In this document: one piece after another, positions 1 to 9,587 of the stretch | Numbering within the stretch: the first letter of the stretch is position 1 | Layout: each line of letters begins with the position of its first letter | The notes under the pieces: generated by a model | What the model was told of the DNA's origin: nothing | The model's input: only the letters and a program-made list of their open reading frames with translations | Database searches by the model: none | Translations under genes and position numbers: made by a program | Assembly (NCBI GenBank): GCA_963751695.1 | Contig: CAVVVP010000010.1 | Coordinates: forward strand, 310,001-374,000 | Origin: SZUA-22 sp963751695 | Lineage (GTDB): Bacteria; Bacteroidota; Ignavibacteria; Ignavibacteriales; Melioribacteraceae | Length of the DNA: 64,000 nt | Reading direction: 5' to 3'

Positions 1-391
1 AGGATATTAAATCAGCATCACAAATAATTTGTTCTAATAAATTATTAGGTTTATTTTTTAATTTTGTTGACAATATTAAATCTGTAACTGACTTGATACT
101 ATCTTCATTAATTTTCTTCGCAAGTAGATATTCCCGCGCCCTTTTTGCACTTAATTCTTCATGATTCTTATCAGATTCCAAATAACCAACATCATGAAAC
201 CAGGCAGCAATAACCAGAGTGTTAAGATCATCCTCGTTTAATTCTGATCCCATCCCTATCTCTTTACACCCTTCAACGGTCTCAATAGTATGATTCAAAT
301 TATGGTATAACGCCCAATAAGGTAAGTGATCCCTAAAAAGATTTGCAATATCTTTTTCAATAATTTTTATTAAATTTTTACTGTTTTTCAT
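1..391 (-). CDS. HD-domain phosphohydrolase (3' end beyond window)
   Basis: A partial gene: the ATG lies at 391 and the frame stays open to position 1, giving the first 130 residues. An HD metal-dependent phosphohydrolase pattern is visible: YHNLNHT near residue 30, the HD doublet in WFHDVGY near residue 68, and a later CDADL near residue 126 that supplies the third metal-ligand aspartate. HD proteins hydrolyse phosphate esters, often of nucleotides or cyclic nucleotides. It starts about 20 bases after the stop of the cyclase/ATPase gene and is the last visible gene of that cassette, so a role in turning over the cyclase product is possible, but this is inference from position. The substrate cannot be read from the sequence, and anything C-terminal to the HD domain is not seen. 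Confidence 0.8.
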   Translation of the reverse strand, partial: MKNSKNLIKIIEKDIANLFRDHLPYWALYHNLNHTIETVEGCKEIGMGSELNEDDLNTLVIAAWFHDVGYLESDKNHEELSAKRAREYLLAKKINEDSIKSVTDLILSTKLKNKPNNLLEQIICDADLIS

Positions 392-411
392 TCCCACTTC
401 TGACCGATTAG

Positions 412-2463
412 TTACCAGACACCACTTTGCAGCCATATATCATGACTGACTTCATTTCCTTTTAATGCAACCTTACCTAGAGTGACAATAGCCTTGACAT
501 TATATTCTTGTGCTTTTTCATTCTTGTTTTGATAGAGGTACACATGACTAATATTATCGTATACTTTTGCCAATCCATGCAAGTTTCCTGTTTTTTCAGA
601 GAGGATTAAGCTCTGTTGATAATATTCTATAGCTCTATTAAAATCACCAGTTTGCTGGTATAAATAACCCAGATTGTTATTTGAAGCAGCTAATCCCGCA
701 ATATTACCTAATTTCTTTTTGATTTGGTAACACTTCAAATGATATTTTAAGGCCTCTTCTAGCTTGTTTTCTCTACAACATATAATTCCAAGATTATTAT
801 ATACATCTGCTACATGTGTAATCTCACCGTTTTCTTCTAATAATTTCAATGCCTTAATATTATATTCATTCGCTTTTTCCAAATTCTCTTGACGATAATG
901 TACCATTCCAATACCGGAATAAATAAGTGCAGCCAGTTTTATTTCTGATATTTCGTTAATTTTTTCAAAACTTTTTTCAAAATATTTTAGCGCATCGTTA
1001 TACATTCCCCATCTCTCATAAACCTTTGCACATTTATAAAGAATATTTGAAAAAGTATAATTATCAATATCTGCTTCTAATATTATGAGATATTGATCGA
1101 TAGCTGACTTATAATCTGATGTTAAAGTATATATATCACCCAAAGCTTCATGTACATCAAATATTTTAGAATCATTTAACTCATACTTTTTCAATAATTC
1201 AATAACATTCAGGTATGAGTATATCGCCTCATCATTTGCAAAAATATCTTTTGATCTGTTACCTGCAATAGTATAATAATATACTGCCTTCTCCCAATTT
1301 TCACCTTTCTCATAATGGTATGCAAGAATCGGCCCATGTTCGTTTTTTGAAATTGGATAAAGTTTTTCAATCGCGACTCCTATTTTATTATGCAATTTTC
1401 GCCGATGCGATTGTAATAAAGTATCATATACTACGTCTTGCGTTAGACTACTTTTGAAAATATAATCGCTTTCTTCGGAAAATAGATCGGTATTTTCATC
1501 CAATGGAAAAAGTCTAGATATGAAATTCTTCCTCGATAGCTCCTTTAGTTCATTTTCAAATTCATCATGGTCAACATATTCATTCAATATTTCACCTAAA
1601 AGTTGTTTGGGTATTTTCTTCCCAATAACTGAGGCAGTTTGAAGAATCGATTTATCCAATGGAGTTAAGTGGTCTACTCGCGAAAGGATCACGCTGTGCA
1701 ATAAGTTTGGAATTTCAAAATCCCTACTTATTAGACCCATATCAAAATTAGTATTATCCGAATCAATTATTTTCTTATCAAATAAGGAATGAACAAGTTC
1801 TTCTATAAAAAAAGGATTTCCTTCCGTTTTCTCAATAATTTTAGTTTCAAATTCTGAAGGAATACTTTTTTTGCCAATAAGTGATTTAATCATCAGAGAG
1901 CTTTCTTTTCTACTTAAAGGGGGAATTGTCAAAGGGATGTATGATTTTTTTTGTGTCTGAAGGTTATTATTGAATGTATTCCAAACTTCTCCTTGGTTAT
2001 TTCGAAATACCAAAATAAATAATATTGGATAGTCCTCAACTAGTGTATACATTTCTTCAAATAATTCTAATGAAGTGGAATCACCCCAATGCAGATCTTC
2101 TAATACTATAACAAGCGGTTGTGTCAAAGAATTATTCTTAATGAACTCTTTGTAAGCAAAATGAATTTGACCTTTTAATGTTTCAGCATCTTGATGTTTA
2201 ACTGGTTCAATTATATTATCATTAACATTAATATTTAGAAAATGAGTTAAAAACGGATATATATCATCAAATTTTTCTTTATTGAGCATTTCCATAAAGG
2301 TTTTAATCTTTTGTTCTGGAGCTAAGGTTGATTCCTCTTTAATTTCAATTACACTATTCAACACTTCCCTTGCTAACCAATAACTGTCTTTCTGGGTATA
2401 AGCAAATGCCCTCCCTTCTACCCACTTATAATGCTGTGGAGATAATTTTCTTGTTTCTCTCAC
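412..2463 (-). CDS. AAA-type ATPase and TPR half of a split adenylate cyclase protein
   Basis: This is the C-terminal part of a signalling protein whose N-terminal cyclase part is the neighbour at 2591-3385. Walker B is seen near residue 120 (VIVLEDLHWGD). The helical ATPase lid follows, and tetratricopeptide repeats run from about residue 395 to 660. The first possible start is a GTG at 2463, but the frame is open upstream to about 2600. That upstream stretch encodes the Walker A motif GEQGVGKS, so a protein starting at 2463 would lack its P-loop. Removing one base from the T6 run at 2594-2599 joins both halves into about 990 residues, the usual cyclase-ATPase-TPR layout. It is therefore unlikely to be an independent gene. 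Confidence 0.85.
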   Translation of the reverse strand: MRETRKLSPQHYKWVEGRAFAYTQKDSYWLAREVLNSVIEIKEESTLAPEQKIKTFMEMLNKEKFDDIYPFLTHFLNINVNDNIIEPVKHQDAETLKGQIHFAYKEFIKNNSLTQPLVIVLEDLHWGDSTSLELFEEMYTLVEDYPILFILVFRNNQGEVWNTFNNNLQTQKKSYIPLTIPPLSRKESSLMIKSLIGKKSIPSEFETKIIEKTEGNPFFIEELVHSLFDKKIIDSDNTNFDMGLISRDFEIPNLLHSVILSRVDHLTPLDKSILQTASVIGKKIPKQLLGEILNEYVDHDEFENELKELSRKNFISRLFPLDENTDLFSEESDYIFKSSLTQDVVYDTLLQSHRRKLHNKIGVAIEKLYPISKNEHGPILAYHYEKGENWEKAVYYYTIAGNRSKDIFANDEAIYSYLNVIELLKKYELNDSKIFDVHEALGDIYTLTSDYKSAIDQYLIILEADIDNYTFSNILYKCAKVYERWGMYNDALKYFEKSFEKINEISEIKLAALIYSGIGMVHYRQENLEKANEYNIKALKLLEENGEITHVADVYNNLGIICCRENKLEEALKYHLKCYQIKKKLGNIAGLAASNNNLGYLYQQTGDFNRAIEYYQQSLILSEKTGNLHGLAKVYDNISHVYLYQNKNEKAQEYNVKAIVTLGKVALKGNEVSHDIWLQSGVW

Positions 2464-2590
2464 AATTCTACTTTTTCCTACCCCCTGCTCCCCTATAATG
2501 GAAATAACCTTCCCTGTACCATTACTTAAAATTTTCTTAATTTCATTTAACTCTTTATTTCTTCCGATAAGTTTAGATTCTCGACTAGTA

Positions 2591-3385
2591 TCATTTTTTA
2601 GAGAAATTTGTTCCCTCTTTTAAATTCATAAGTCGAAATACATTTAAAGGTTTTGCTTTGCCTTTAACCGAAATTGGTCCCATTGATTTTAAGTTAAATT
2701 TATCTTGAACGAGTCTCTTTGTAGCCTCTGTTATTAGAATTGTATGAGGTTCAGCGGTAGATTCCATTCGCGCAGCTATATTTACTGCATCACCCATAGC
2801 AGTATACTCAACCCTTAGATCTGCACCGACCTCGGCTACAACAACCAACCCAGTATTGATACCGACACGTACAGCAAATCCCTCAATACCTCTATCCTTT
2901 TGTAATTTTTCACTGTATGTTTTTGCGCCATCAAGTATATCTAAAGCGGCCCTGCATGCAAGGTAAGGGTCGTCATCATGAGCAATTGGTGCACCGAAAA
3001 AAGCTAGAATTGCATCACCCATTAAGCGAGCCAGAGTTCCGCCATATCGAGTAATAGGTTTAATCAACATCTCAAAGGCACCATTCATTATTTCAAGCAC
3101 CTCTTCAGGATCAAGATCCTCAGCTAACGATGTTGACCCTTTTACATCCGAAAATAAAATTGTTACTACTCTTCGCTCACCCTCCATTTTACCCTTTGAT
3201 CTGAGTAATCTGTCAACATATTCTTTTGGCATTAATCTCTCAAGGTTGTTTCTTGAGTTTGTGAGGGAACTACTTTTTTGTTCGCTGAGATTATCACCAA
3301 ATTTAGATAAAAGAGACTGTCCACAGTTGTGGCAGAATTTAGCATCTTTTAAACATTCAGTATCACACGAAGGACAAAGAGTCAT
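2591..3385 (-). CDS. Zinc-ribbon class III adenylate cyclase (N-terminal half of split gene)
   Basis: This part should make cAMP from ATP. Residues 4-23 form a zinc ribbon with two CxxC pairs. The class III cyclase domain spans about residues 72-255, with both metal aspartates visible (FSDVKGST and MGDAILAFF) and the transition-state Asn/Arg in GDAVNIAARME. The Asp of the GDAVN motif fits ATP better than GTP, which is inference. The frame ends at a TGA directly after a run of six A (T6 at 2594-2599 on the plus strand). Skipping one base continues into the ATPase-TPR frame. It starts 12 bases after the stop of the cyclic-nucleotide-binding gene. Whether the break is real or an assembly indel cannot be told from sequence alone. 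Confidence 0.88.
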   Translation of the reverse strand: MTLCPSCDTECLKDAKFCHNCGQSLLSKFGDNLSEQKSSSLTNSRNNLERLMPKEYVDRLLRSKGKMEGERRVVTILFSDVKGSTSLAEDLDPEEVLEIMNGAFEMLIKPITRYGGTLARLMGDAILAFFGAPIAHDDDPYLACRAALDILDGAKTYSEKLQKDRGIEGFAVRVGINTGLVVVAEVGADLRVEYTAMGDAVNIAARMESTAEPHTILITEATKRLVQDKFNLKSMGPISVKGKAKPLNVFRLMNLKEGTNFSKK

Positions 3386-3397
3386 TTAATGACCATA

Positions 3398-3760
3398 TTA
3401 CTTATACTTGGTAATTTCTTCAGATAATTCACGAAGTCTATGAGACATTGTTTCGATAATTCTAAAGGCAAGAGTAGGGTCTTTTTTTATGTTTCCTAAT
3501 AGATTTTTTCGATCCACTGTGAGTATTCGTGACTCTCCTAATGAACGAATAGTTGCACTACGAACCTCACGTTCAAATAATGACATTTCGCCAATGAATT
3601 CACCTTTACCTCTAACTGCAAGACTGACTTCTTTGCCTTCTTTCTCATTCACAACTTCAACTTCTCCAGATTGAATGACGAACATACAATCGCCAGACTC
3701 TCCTTGTTTAATAATAATTTCTCCATCAGAAAAAGTTTTTCCTAACTCTCCAAAACTCAT
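3398..3760 (-). CDS. Stand-alone cyclic-nucleotide-binding domain protein
   Basis: The 120 residues are essentially one CRP-type cyclic-nucleotide-binding domain with no DNA-binding domain. The phosphate-binding cassette is seen as GEFIGEMSLF followed by RSAT at about residues 51-69, including the Glu and Arg that contact the ribose and cyclic phosphate in CRP-like proteins. The protein should sense cAMP or cGMP and act through a partner. It lies 16 bases downstream of the propeller-phosphatase gene and 12 bases upstream of the adenylate cyclase gene, so sensor and synthase are probably co-transcribed. The start ATG follows an AGGAG at the expected distance. Its target is unknown; the neighbouring phosphatase is a candidate by position only. 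Confidence 0.88.
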   Translation of the reverse strand: MSFGELGKTFSDGEIIIKQGESGDCMFVIQSGEVEVVNEKEGKEVSLAVRGKGEFIGEMSLFEREVRSATIRSLGESRILTVDRKNLLGNIKKDPTLAFRIIETMSHRLRELSEEITKYK

Positions 3761-3776
3761 TTTGTTCTCCTAATAA

Positions 3777-6700
3777 TTATTTAACTCTTATTACCATTAA
3801 TGTGATATCGTCATCCTGCGTTTGTGTTTTTCTCCACTCATCAACAGATTCAATAATTATATCTATCATTTCTTGCGGACTTTTATTTTCATTTACCAAT
3901 TCTTTAAATTTTTCTAAAAATCTGGGATAATCATACATCTGTTCTTCTGTATTCATCTGTTCAGGGATACCATCGGAAAACAATAATAAAACATCTCCTG
4001 ACGATAGATCTTTATCTATTTCACTATAAAATGGCATAGTTGCCATGGCACCAAGAGGCATCCCTTTCACTACTATCTCTTCAACCGCTCCTGATGATTT
4101 TTTATAAAAATACATTGGGGGCATCCCAACGCTAGAATATTTCAATGCCAACCCGTTTATTTTTAAGAAACTAAAGGCCATCAAAATTCTTCCAAGCTTA
4201 ATCTCTTTTATTGTTTTAGTACTTCTTTCAAAAAAGGTTTTAATATCACCATGCGATCCATATGATGTGAAAAAACCTTTAATTAAAGTTACCATGGTAC
4301 CAGCTTTTAATCCGTGCCCAGTAGCATCACCGAAAGCAATATTGAGTGTTCCTTCATCATTGAGAAGAAAATCATAATAATCTCCACCGACCTCTGTCGC
4401 GGTGCGCATAAACGCAGCAACTTCAACATTATCAAATTCTGGAATTTCTTTTGGCAGCATGGAAAGCTGCATTTCCCTCGCCTCTTCTAATTCCTTGCTT
4501 TTTCTATCATTCTCTACTTGCAAAGCTCTTTTTTCAGATTCAGCCGCAATTGCTAGCAATTCAAATTCTCTTGTTTCTGCTTTTTGCTCATGAATATTTC
4601 TTTCAACTTTTCTAATCCCTAACAATATACCAATAACCATAAGCCCATATATAATATAGGCGACTGTGCTTCTCCACCAAGGAGGTGAAACCTCAATAAA
4701 TAAATTTGTACCTTCTTCATTCCAAATCCCATCATTATTGGAACCCACAATATTAAGAATATAATGATCTGCTGTAAGATTTGTGAAAGTGATAGAATGA
4801 TTGTTTCCCAGCTGTATCCAATTTTCGTTAAATCCCTCAAGTTTATAACGATATTGATTCATTTTATTATTTAAATAACTTAAAGCAGAAAATTGAAAAT
4901 TGACAATATTATCTTTATATGTTAAGTAAATACTATCAATTTCAGAGATACCCTTTTCAACAATCGGTTTTCCTTCATCATCGTCTGTGTTATACCTTAT
5001 GTAATTAGTTAGGACAATGGGAGGTATAAAATCATTTCCTTTTATGCTATCTGGATGAAATATATTAAATCCATTTAAACCACCAAAAAGTACGCGACCA
5101 GTTTTGTGATCCTTTGCAAATGCACTTTGATTAAATTCATTCCCCTGCAATCCATCTTGCGCATAGTAGTTTTTAAAAGTTTCATTTACAGGATCAAATT
5201 TTGAAATGCCATTGTTAGTACTAATCCATAAAAATCCTTTATCATCTTCTACGATGCCGTAAATAACATCATTGGGCAAGCCATTCGAAGTATTATAATT
5301 TTTAAAGTTTTTTGATTCCTTTCTATATTTGCTTAAGCCTTTAAGACTTCCAATCCAAATATTATCCTTGCTATCTCTAAATACTCTTATAATATTATTA
5401 TCAGGCAGACTATTAACATTATTAGGCTTATTACTGATTCTACTGAAACTTTCTATATTTGGATCTAAAATATTTATCCCCTCACCGAATGTACCAATCC
5501 AGAGTTTACCTTGTCCATCAAGGCTCATTGACCAAGTTGCATTTGAACTAATTGTCGTGGAATTATTTTCATCAAATTGATACCTCTTAATCTCTCCAGT
5601 TCTAGGATTTAATCTATTTAATCCTCCTCTGTAAGTTCCAATCCAAATAAATTCATCTTGATCTTCTAGCAGAGCATATATCCTATCATCTGAAAGAGAA
5701 TTATCATCAGATGGATTTGACTTGTAATGTGTAAATCTTTTAGTCCTTGGATTATATGCATCAAGACCACTACCGGGTGTACCTATCCAGATGATGCCTC
5801 GACTGTCTTGAAATAGAGTCTGTATTGAATTGTCTATTAAGCTGTTTTCATTTTTAGGATCATGGGATAGTACTTCAAATTTCTTTTTTTCAAAATTTAA
5901 TTTATTCAATCCCCCGTTTCTTGTACCGATCCAGTATGTTCCTTCATTATCGACAAGTGCGGATAATATTTCGTCACTAGTAAGACTATTAGAATTATTA
6001 GGATCATTTATAAAATGTTCAAAAACTAACTGTGAAGGATGAAAATGATTAATCCCACCTGCATTGGTCCCTAACCATATCATCCCGCTTTTATCTTCAT
6101 GAATGGAATAAATTGAATTATGACTAAGACTACTATGGTTGGTTTCAATATTTTTATAAGTTGATACTTTTTTTGTCTTGGGATCAAATTTATTAAGACC
6201 CCCGTTAATAACACTTATCCACATTATTCCCTTACTATCCTCAAAGATTGGCCATACCCAATCACCAGATAATTGATTTTGAGAATCTACTAAATCATTG
6301 AAATGTGTTATCCTCCCAGTGGCTTCATCGAGAATATCTAATCCTTCCCGAGTACCGATCCATAATTGCCCAGAGCGAACCCGATAAATTGAATATACCC
6401 TATCGCTGCTAAGACTATTTTTGTCATCTGGATTATGATTGTATGTAATTATTTCCCCCGTTTTACTATCCTCTCGAGTTAAACCTATCCCTCGACTTCC
6501 TCCCCCTTTCCAGATAACTCCTTTCGGATCTATGTAGAGTGCGCTGATAGAGTTATATCTTGTATTGAATAAATCCACACTATCTTTGTTAACAAGCTGA
6601 AAGGATTCAGTTAGTGGATTGTAAAGATGAAAATTTCCTTGCTGGGTCTCAATGTACAACGGCCCATCATTACTTTGATAAATAGAAAAAATAAAATTGT

Positions 6701-6953
6701 CTTTCAAAGTTGTGGAATCAGTAGGATCGTTTCTGAATACTTTAAAATCATATCCATCAAATCTATTCAGCCCATCTTGTGTGCCGAACCACATAAATCC
6801 TTTATCATCTTGAAGAATACATGTAACCACACTCTGAGAGAGTCCATCTTCTACATTTAAATGGTTAAAACTGATATGATTTTGAGGAAATATTATGGAG
6901 TGAAAAAGTACAGAACAAATTAGAATAAGAAATTGAGACTTAAAATATTTCAT
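3777..6953 (-). CDS. Two-component-type beta-propeller sensor with PP2C (SpoIIE) phosphatase
   Basis: A membrane signalling protein of 1058 residues. It has a signal peptide at residues 1-23, then a run of Reg_prop propeller repeats (recurring 'G-x-x-W-x-G-T' and 'DSKGIMWI' blades) from about 25 to 650. A Y_Y_Y domain follows at about 690-755, one transmembrane helix at about 760-780, a coiled coil at about 790-830, and a SpoIIE/RsbU-type PP2C phosphatase to the end. The phosphatase metal aspartates are present (GGDYYDF, GDATGHG, FSDG, DDDIT). The family dephosphorylates STAS-domain anti-sigma antagonists in response to periplasmic signals. Two STAS genes lie at 14082 and 16755, plausible but unproven partners. 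It is the first gene of the cassette and starts downstream of the terminator at 7031-7058. Confidence 0.9.
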   Translation of the reverse strand: MKYFKSQFLILICSVLFHSIIFPQNHISFNHLNVEDGLSQSVVTCILQDDKGFMWFGTQDGLNRFDGYDFKVFRNDPTDSTTLKDNFIFSIYQSNDGPLYIETQQGNFHLYNPLTESFQLVNKDSVDLFNTRYNSISALYIDPKGVIWKGGGSRGIGLTREDSKTGEIITYNHNPDDKNSLSSDRVYSIYRVRSGQLWIGTREGLDILDEATGRITHFNDLVDSQNQLSGDWVWPIFEDSKGIMWISVINGGLNKFDPKTKKVSTYKNIETNHSSLSHNSIYSIHEDKSGMIWLGTNAGGINHFHPSQLVFEHFINDPNNSNSLTSDEILSALVDNEGTYWIGTRNGGLNKLNFEKKKFEVLSHDPKNENSLIDNSIQTLFQDSRGIIWIGTPGSGLDAYNPRTKRFTHYKSNPSDDNSLSDDRIYALLEDQDEFIWIGTYRGGLNRLNPRTGEIKRYQFDENNSTTISSNATWSMSLDGQGKLWIGTFGEGINILDPNIESFSRISNKPNNVNSLPDNNIIRVFRDSKDNIWIGSLKGLSKYRKESKNFKNYNTSNGLPNDVIYGIVEDDKGFLWISTNNGISKFDPVNETFKNYYAQDGLQGNEFNQSAFAKDHKTGRVLFGGLNGFNIFHPDSIKGNDFIPPIVLTNYIRYNTDDDEGKPIVEKGISEIDSIYLTYKDNIVNFQFSALSYLNNKMNQYRYKLEGFNENWIQLGNNHSITFTNLTADHYILNIVGSNNDGIWNEEGTNLFIEVSPPWWRSTVAYIIYGLMVIGILLGIRKVERNIHEQKAETREFELLAIAAESEKRALQVENDRKSKELEEAREMQLSMLPKEIPEFDNVEVAAFMRTATEVGGDYYDFLLNDEGTLNIAFGDATGHGLKAGTMVTLIKGFFTSYGSHGDIKTFFERSTKTIKEIKLGRILMAFSFLKINGLALKYSSVGMPPMYFYKKSSGAVEEIVVKGMPLGAMATMPFYSEIDKDLSSGDVLLLFSDGIPEQMNTEEQMYDYPRFLEKFKELVNENKSPQEMIDIIIESVDEWRKTQTQDDDITLMVIRVK

Positions 6954-7030
6954 AAATAAGCGCGATTAAATTTCTTGAATTTCCTAGATAGTAATTCGTT
7001 TAAAATAACAAAAAATATTTTAATGCAAAT

Positions 7031-7058
7031 AAAAAACCCGGCTAAAGCCGGGTTTTTT
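7031..7058 (-). terminator. Rho-independent terminator
   Basis: A perfect stem CCCGGC/GCCGGG (7037-7042 with 7047-7052) around a TAAA loop is flanked by A6 and T6. It sits seven bases after the stop of the secreted-protein gene at 7065. In the minus direction it gives a GC hairpin followed by a T run, so it should end that transcript and separate it from the phosphatase cassette. Confidence 0.93.
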
Positions 7059-7064
7059 AATTTC

Positions 7065-9587
7065 TTATTTGAGGAGCATAAGCTTCATTGTTTTAATGAA
7101 TGTTCCGCTATTAATCCTATAAAAATATACACCACTTGCTAAGTTGTTAGCATTCCATTCTACAGTATGATAACCTGCTTCCAATGGTTTATCAATAAGC
7201 GTCGCAACTAAATTACCAAGTATATCATATACCTGCAGCTTAACATTATTATTTTCAGGTAAACCGAATTTTATCTGCGTGCTAGGATTGAATGGGTTTG
7301 GGTAATTCTGTTCTATACCATATTCATCTGGAATATTTGCATCAACTTGTGCTACTTCTTTTCTTAGTTTTGCACCCATCATATTTTGTGCAAACTTCCA
7401 TGCATTTGTAAAATGATTTATTGAATTTACAAATAGTTCATCTTCGTAACCCCGAAGACCCTTCCCTAATTCCTCTTGAGCATTCTTTAATAATTCATCG
7501 CAATTTGAAACGGGACATCCATTCTCATCAACAAAACTAATTGCTTCAGTTATTGCGAAACTCGCAAGCAATCGCGATGCTTCTTTGAGATGAAATATAA
7601 TATCTTCTTTTATATCTTTTTCTATAACCGGATTACCTATAAGATCTGCCAGATAATTAGAAATAGAGGTAACCTCATCATAAAAAGATGAACCATTTTT
7701 ATCACTATAAATTAATTTATTCTCATCTGTTGGATCAAAATAGGAATAAATATTTTTTCCCTTCACAAGTTCAAAAAACGATAAGGATTTAGTAATTGCA
7801 CTTTTGGATTTTCTATCCAGTTCACACTCACCGGATGGAGGACAGTAAATTGACAGAATTTCATTAAGTTCTTGCTCAACAGCCTCTAAGTGAGTCTTAG
7901 CTGTCCAGTTCTTTACTTCCTTATCAGTAGAAACATAAATTGAATGTTTCGCAGTAGCTGCAAATTTTGAGTTTACTGGGACAATATCTATTGTTCCACC
8001 CGCTGTTGCATCATCAGAAGCTATAAATTCAAAATAGTATGTCCCCTGTTTATAAGGGGAAAAACTTGCAACGTATTCTCCAGGTAGACCTTCCTCAACT
8101 AATCTTCTCACAGTAGCGCTATTTTCACCAGGTGTAATTACTTTTACGAATACAAGTGCGTCAGTAACTGGATCAGTGACAGCTTTATTATCTTCACCTT
8201 CAATTTTTTCCGCATTATCTCCACCTTGATATAATTTTGCTTTTAATTTTACAGATACACTTAATGGATTACCATTTTCATCCTCCAAGTAATAACGTTC
8301 TTTATCAGAGTCAACTTCTAAAATCATATCAGATTGATTTGATATGTGAACCCTAATTGCTTCAGGTTCAGAAGGCGCTTCGTTCTGGTATATTACATAC
8401 TTCCAAGGTCCATTGGTGGGATTGTTTATTTTAACACTTCTATATGGAGTTCCGTTATCAGTGTATAAATCGACAAAATTTACATCAAATCCTTGCGTAT
8501 TACCCTCTGTTATTCCATAAGTTCCTAAGTTTTGAGCGTTTATTCTTACTGGATTTCCCTGAGCATCATAGACCGGTGGAATTGGTATTATTGTAAATGC
8601 ACTTCCTTCCCAAGACAATGCCATTTCAACTGGTCCGCTTTGAGAAACAAGACCCATTTCCCAATTAAGTGCATTCTCCCAGTTAAGTGCATTCTCCCAA
8701 TTAAGTGCATTCTCCCAGTTAAGTGCATTCTCCCAGTTAAGTGCATTCTCCCAGTTTATGGCGTTCTCCCATGACAATGCATTTTCCCATTGAAGTGCAT
8801 TCTCCCAATTAAGTGCATTCTCCCAATTAAGTGCACCAGAGAGAATATCACTATTTATTTCTTCAGAAATATATGAGACTTGTAATCCAAGTAAATTCAG
8901 CCAAATAGTTCCAACGGCAGTAGGTATTTCTGACGATTCTTCAATTTCATAATATTCTCCAATTGTTTCATTTGCCAACCAACCTAGTAGATCTTGCCCT
9001 TGTGGGTATTCTTTGTAACCCATTGTGTAAATCTTAATACTTTTATCAAGGTTTAAATTGGCCGGATCTGTAATCAATTCAACTGGGTAAATCTCTCCGG
9101 CACTAAATAATATTATTAATTTTTTATTTGTAGATCCCGCATTAAATAAGTTATAGGATGCATAAATTCTATCTGCGATAGTTCCAGTACTATTTGGATT
9201 CAATGCCCTTACATTATTAATGAAATCCGCTTTTGACTCATTAAATGAAATCCACTGACTGCTTTCATTTGATTCATCAGATGTATTAACAATTGCTAAT
9301 TGATCTTCTGTCCTTAGTCTAGAGAATAAACTTATAGCACTACTTTTTGCAAATTCAAAACCATTAAATACATCGGGTGATGTGTAATTTGAAGTACCAT
9401 CAAAAACAAGTACAATATCATAATAAACACCATCTAGATTGCCATATATATATTCAATACCAGCGACATCTCCATGCTTAGTAACATCCCAATCAGGATC
9501 GATTAATTTCGGTATTCTCCCAATCGGCATTATGATTATGTTTCTCTGTAGCGCGATAATCAAATAGACTGCGTTTTGTTGTTTCAT
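7065..9587 (-). CDS. C-terminal half of secreted metzincin-VWA protein with hexapeptide repeats and T9SS tail
   Basis: The reading frame holds a von Willebrand A domain (from about residue 55, VLVFDGTSN, where the usual DxSxS metal site is degenerate). At about 250-315 comes a repeat of the six residues N-W-E-N-A-L, then beta-sandwich segments (about 320-580) and a helical stretch. A classic T9SS type A sorting domain closes the protein from about residue 750 (NYPNPFNPST, then SGVYFYR). It has no signal peptide, which is odd for a protein with an outer-membrane sorting tail. It overlaps the upstream metalloprotease frame by 95 bases, and the region just before the VWA domain (DVAGIEYIYG) is normally the end of a matrixin domain. 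It is very probably the second half of one frameshifted gene spanning 7065-12786. Confidence 0.85.
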   Translation of the reverse strand: MKQQNAVYLIIALQRNIIIMPIGRIPKLIDPDWDVTKHGDVAGIEYIYGNLDGVYYDIVLVFDGTSNYTSPDVFNGFEFAKSSAISLFSRLRTEDQLAIVNTSDESNESSQWISFNESKADFINNVRALNPNSTGTIADRIYASYNLFNAGSTNKKLIILFSAGEIYPVELITDPANLNLDKSIKIYTMGYKEYPQGQDLLGWLANETIGEYYEIEESSEIPTAVGTIWLNLLGLQVSYISEEINSDILSGALNWENALNWENALQWENALSWENAINWENALNWENALNWENALNWENALNWENALNWEMGLVSQSGPVEMALSWEGSAFTIIPIPPVYDAQGNPVRINAQNLGTYGITEGNTQGFDVNFVDLYTDNGTPYRSVKINNPTNGPWKYVIYQNEAPSEPEAIRVHISNQSDMILEVDSDKERYYLEDENGNPLSVSVKLKAKLYQGGDNAEKIEGEDNKAVTDPVTDALVFVKVITPGENSATVRRLVEEGLPGEYVASFSPYKQGTYYFEFIASDDATAGGTIDIVPVNSKFAATAKHSIYVSTDKEVKNWTAKTHLEAVEQELNEILSIYCPPSGECELDRKSKSAITKSLSFFELVKGKNIYSYFDPTDENKLIYSDKNGSSFYDEVTSISNYLADLIGNPVIEKDIKEDIIFHLKEASRLLASFAITEAISFVDENGCPVSNCDELLKNAQEELGKGLRGYEDELFVNSINHFTNAWKFAQNMMGAKLRKEVAQVDANIPDEYGIEQNYPNPFNPSTQIKFGLPENNNVKLQVYDILGNLVATLIDKPLEAGYHTVEWNANNLASGVYFYRINSGTFIKTMKLMLLK
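8655..8835 (-). repeat. 18-bp tandem repeat coding a W-E-N-A-L hexapeptide
   Basis: About ten to eleven head-to-tail copies of an 18-base unit (plus-strand form near CATTCTCCCAGTTAAGTG) lie inside the VWA-T9SS frame. Each codes one hexapeptide with invariant W-E and mostly N-W-E-N-A-L. Variant copies (QWENAL, SWENAI) cluster at the N-terminal side, while the central copies are nearly identical at DNA level, which suggests recent expansion or homogenisation. Confidence 0.95.

Noticed and set aside
8655..8835. Tandem repeat as a CRISPR array
   Set aside because: Units are contiguous with no unique spacers, have a period of 18 bases, and keep an open reading frame.
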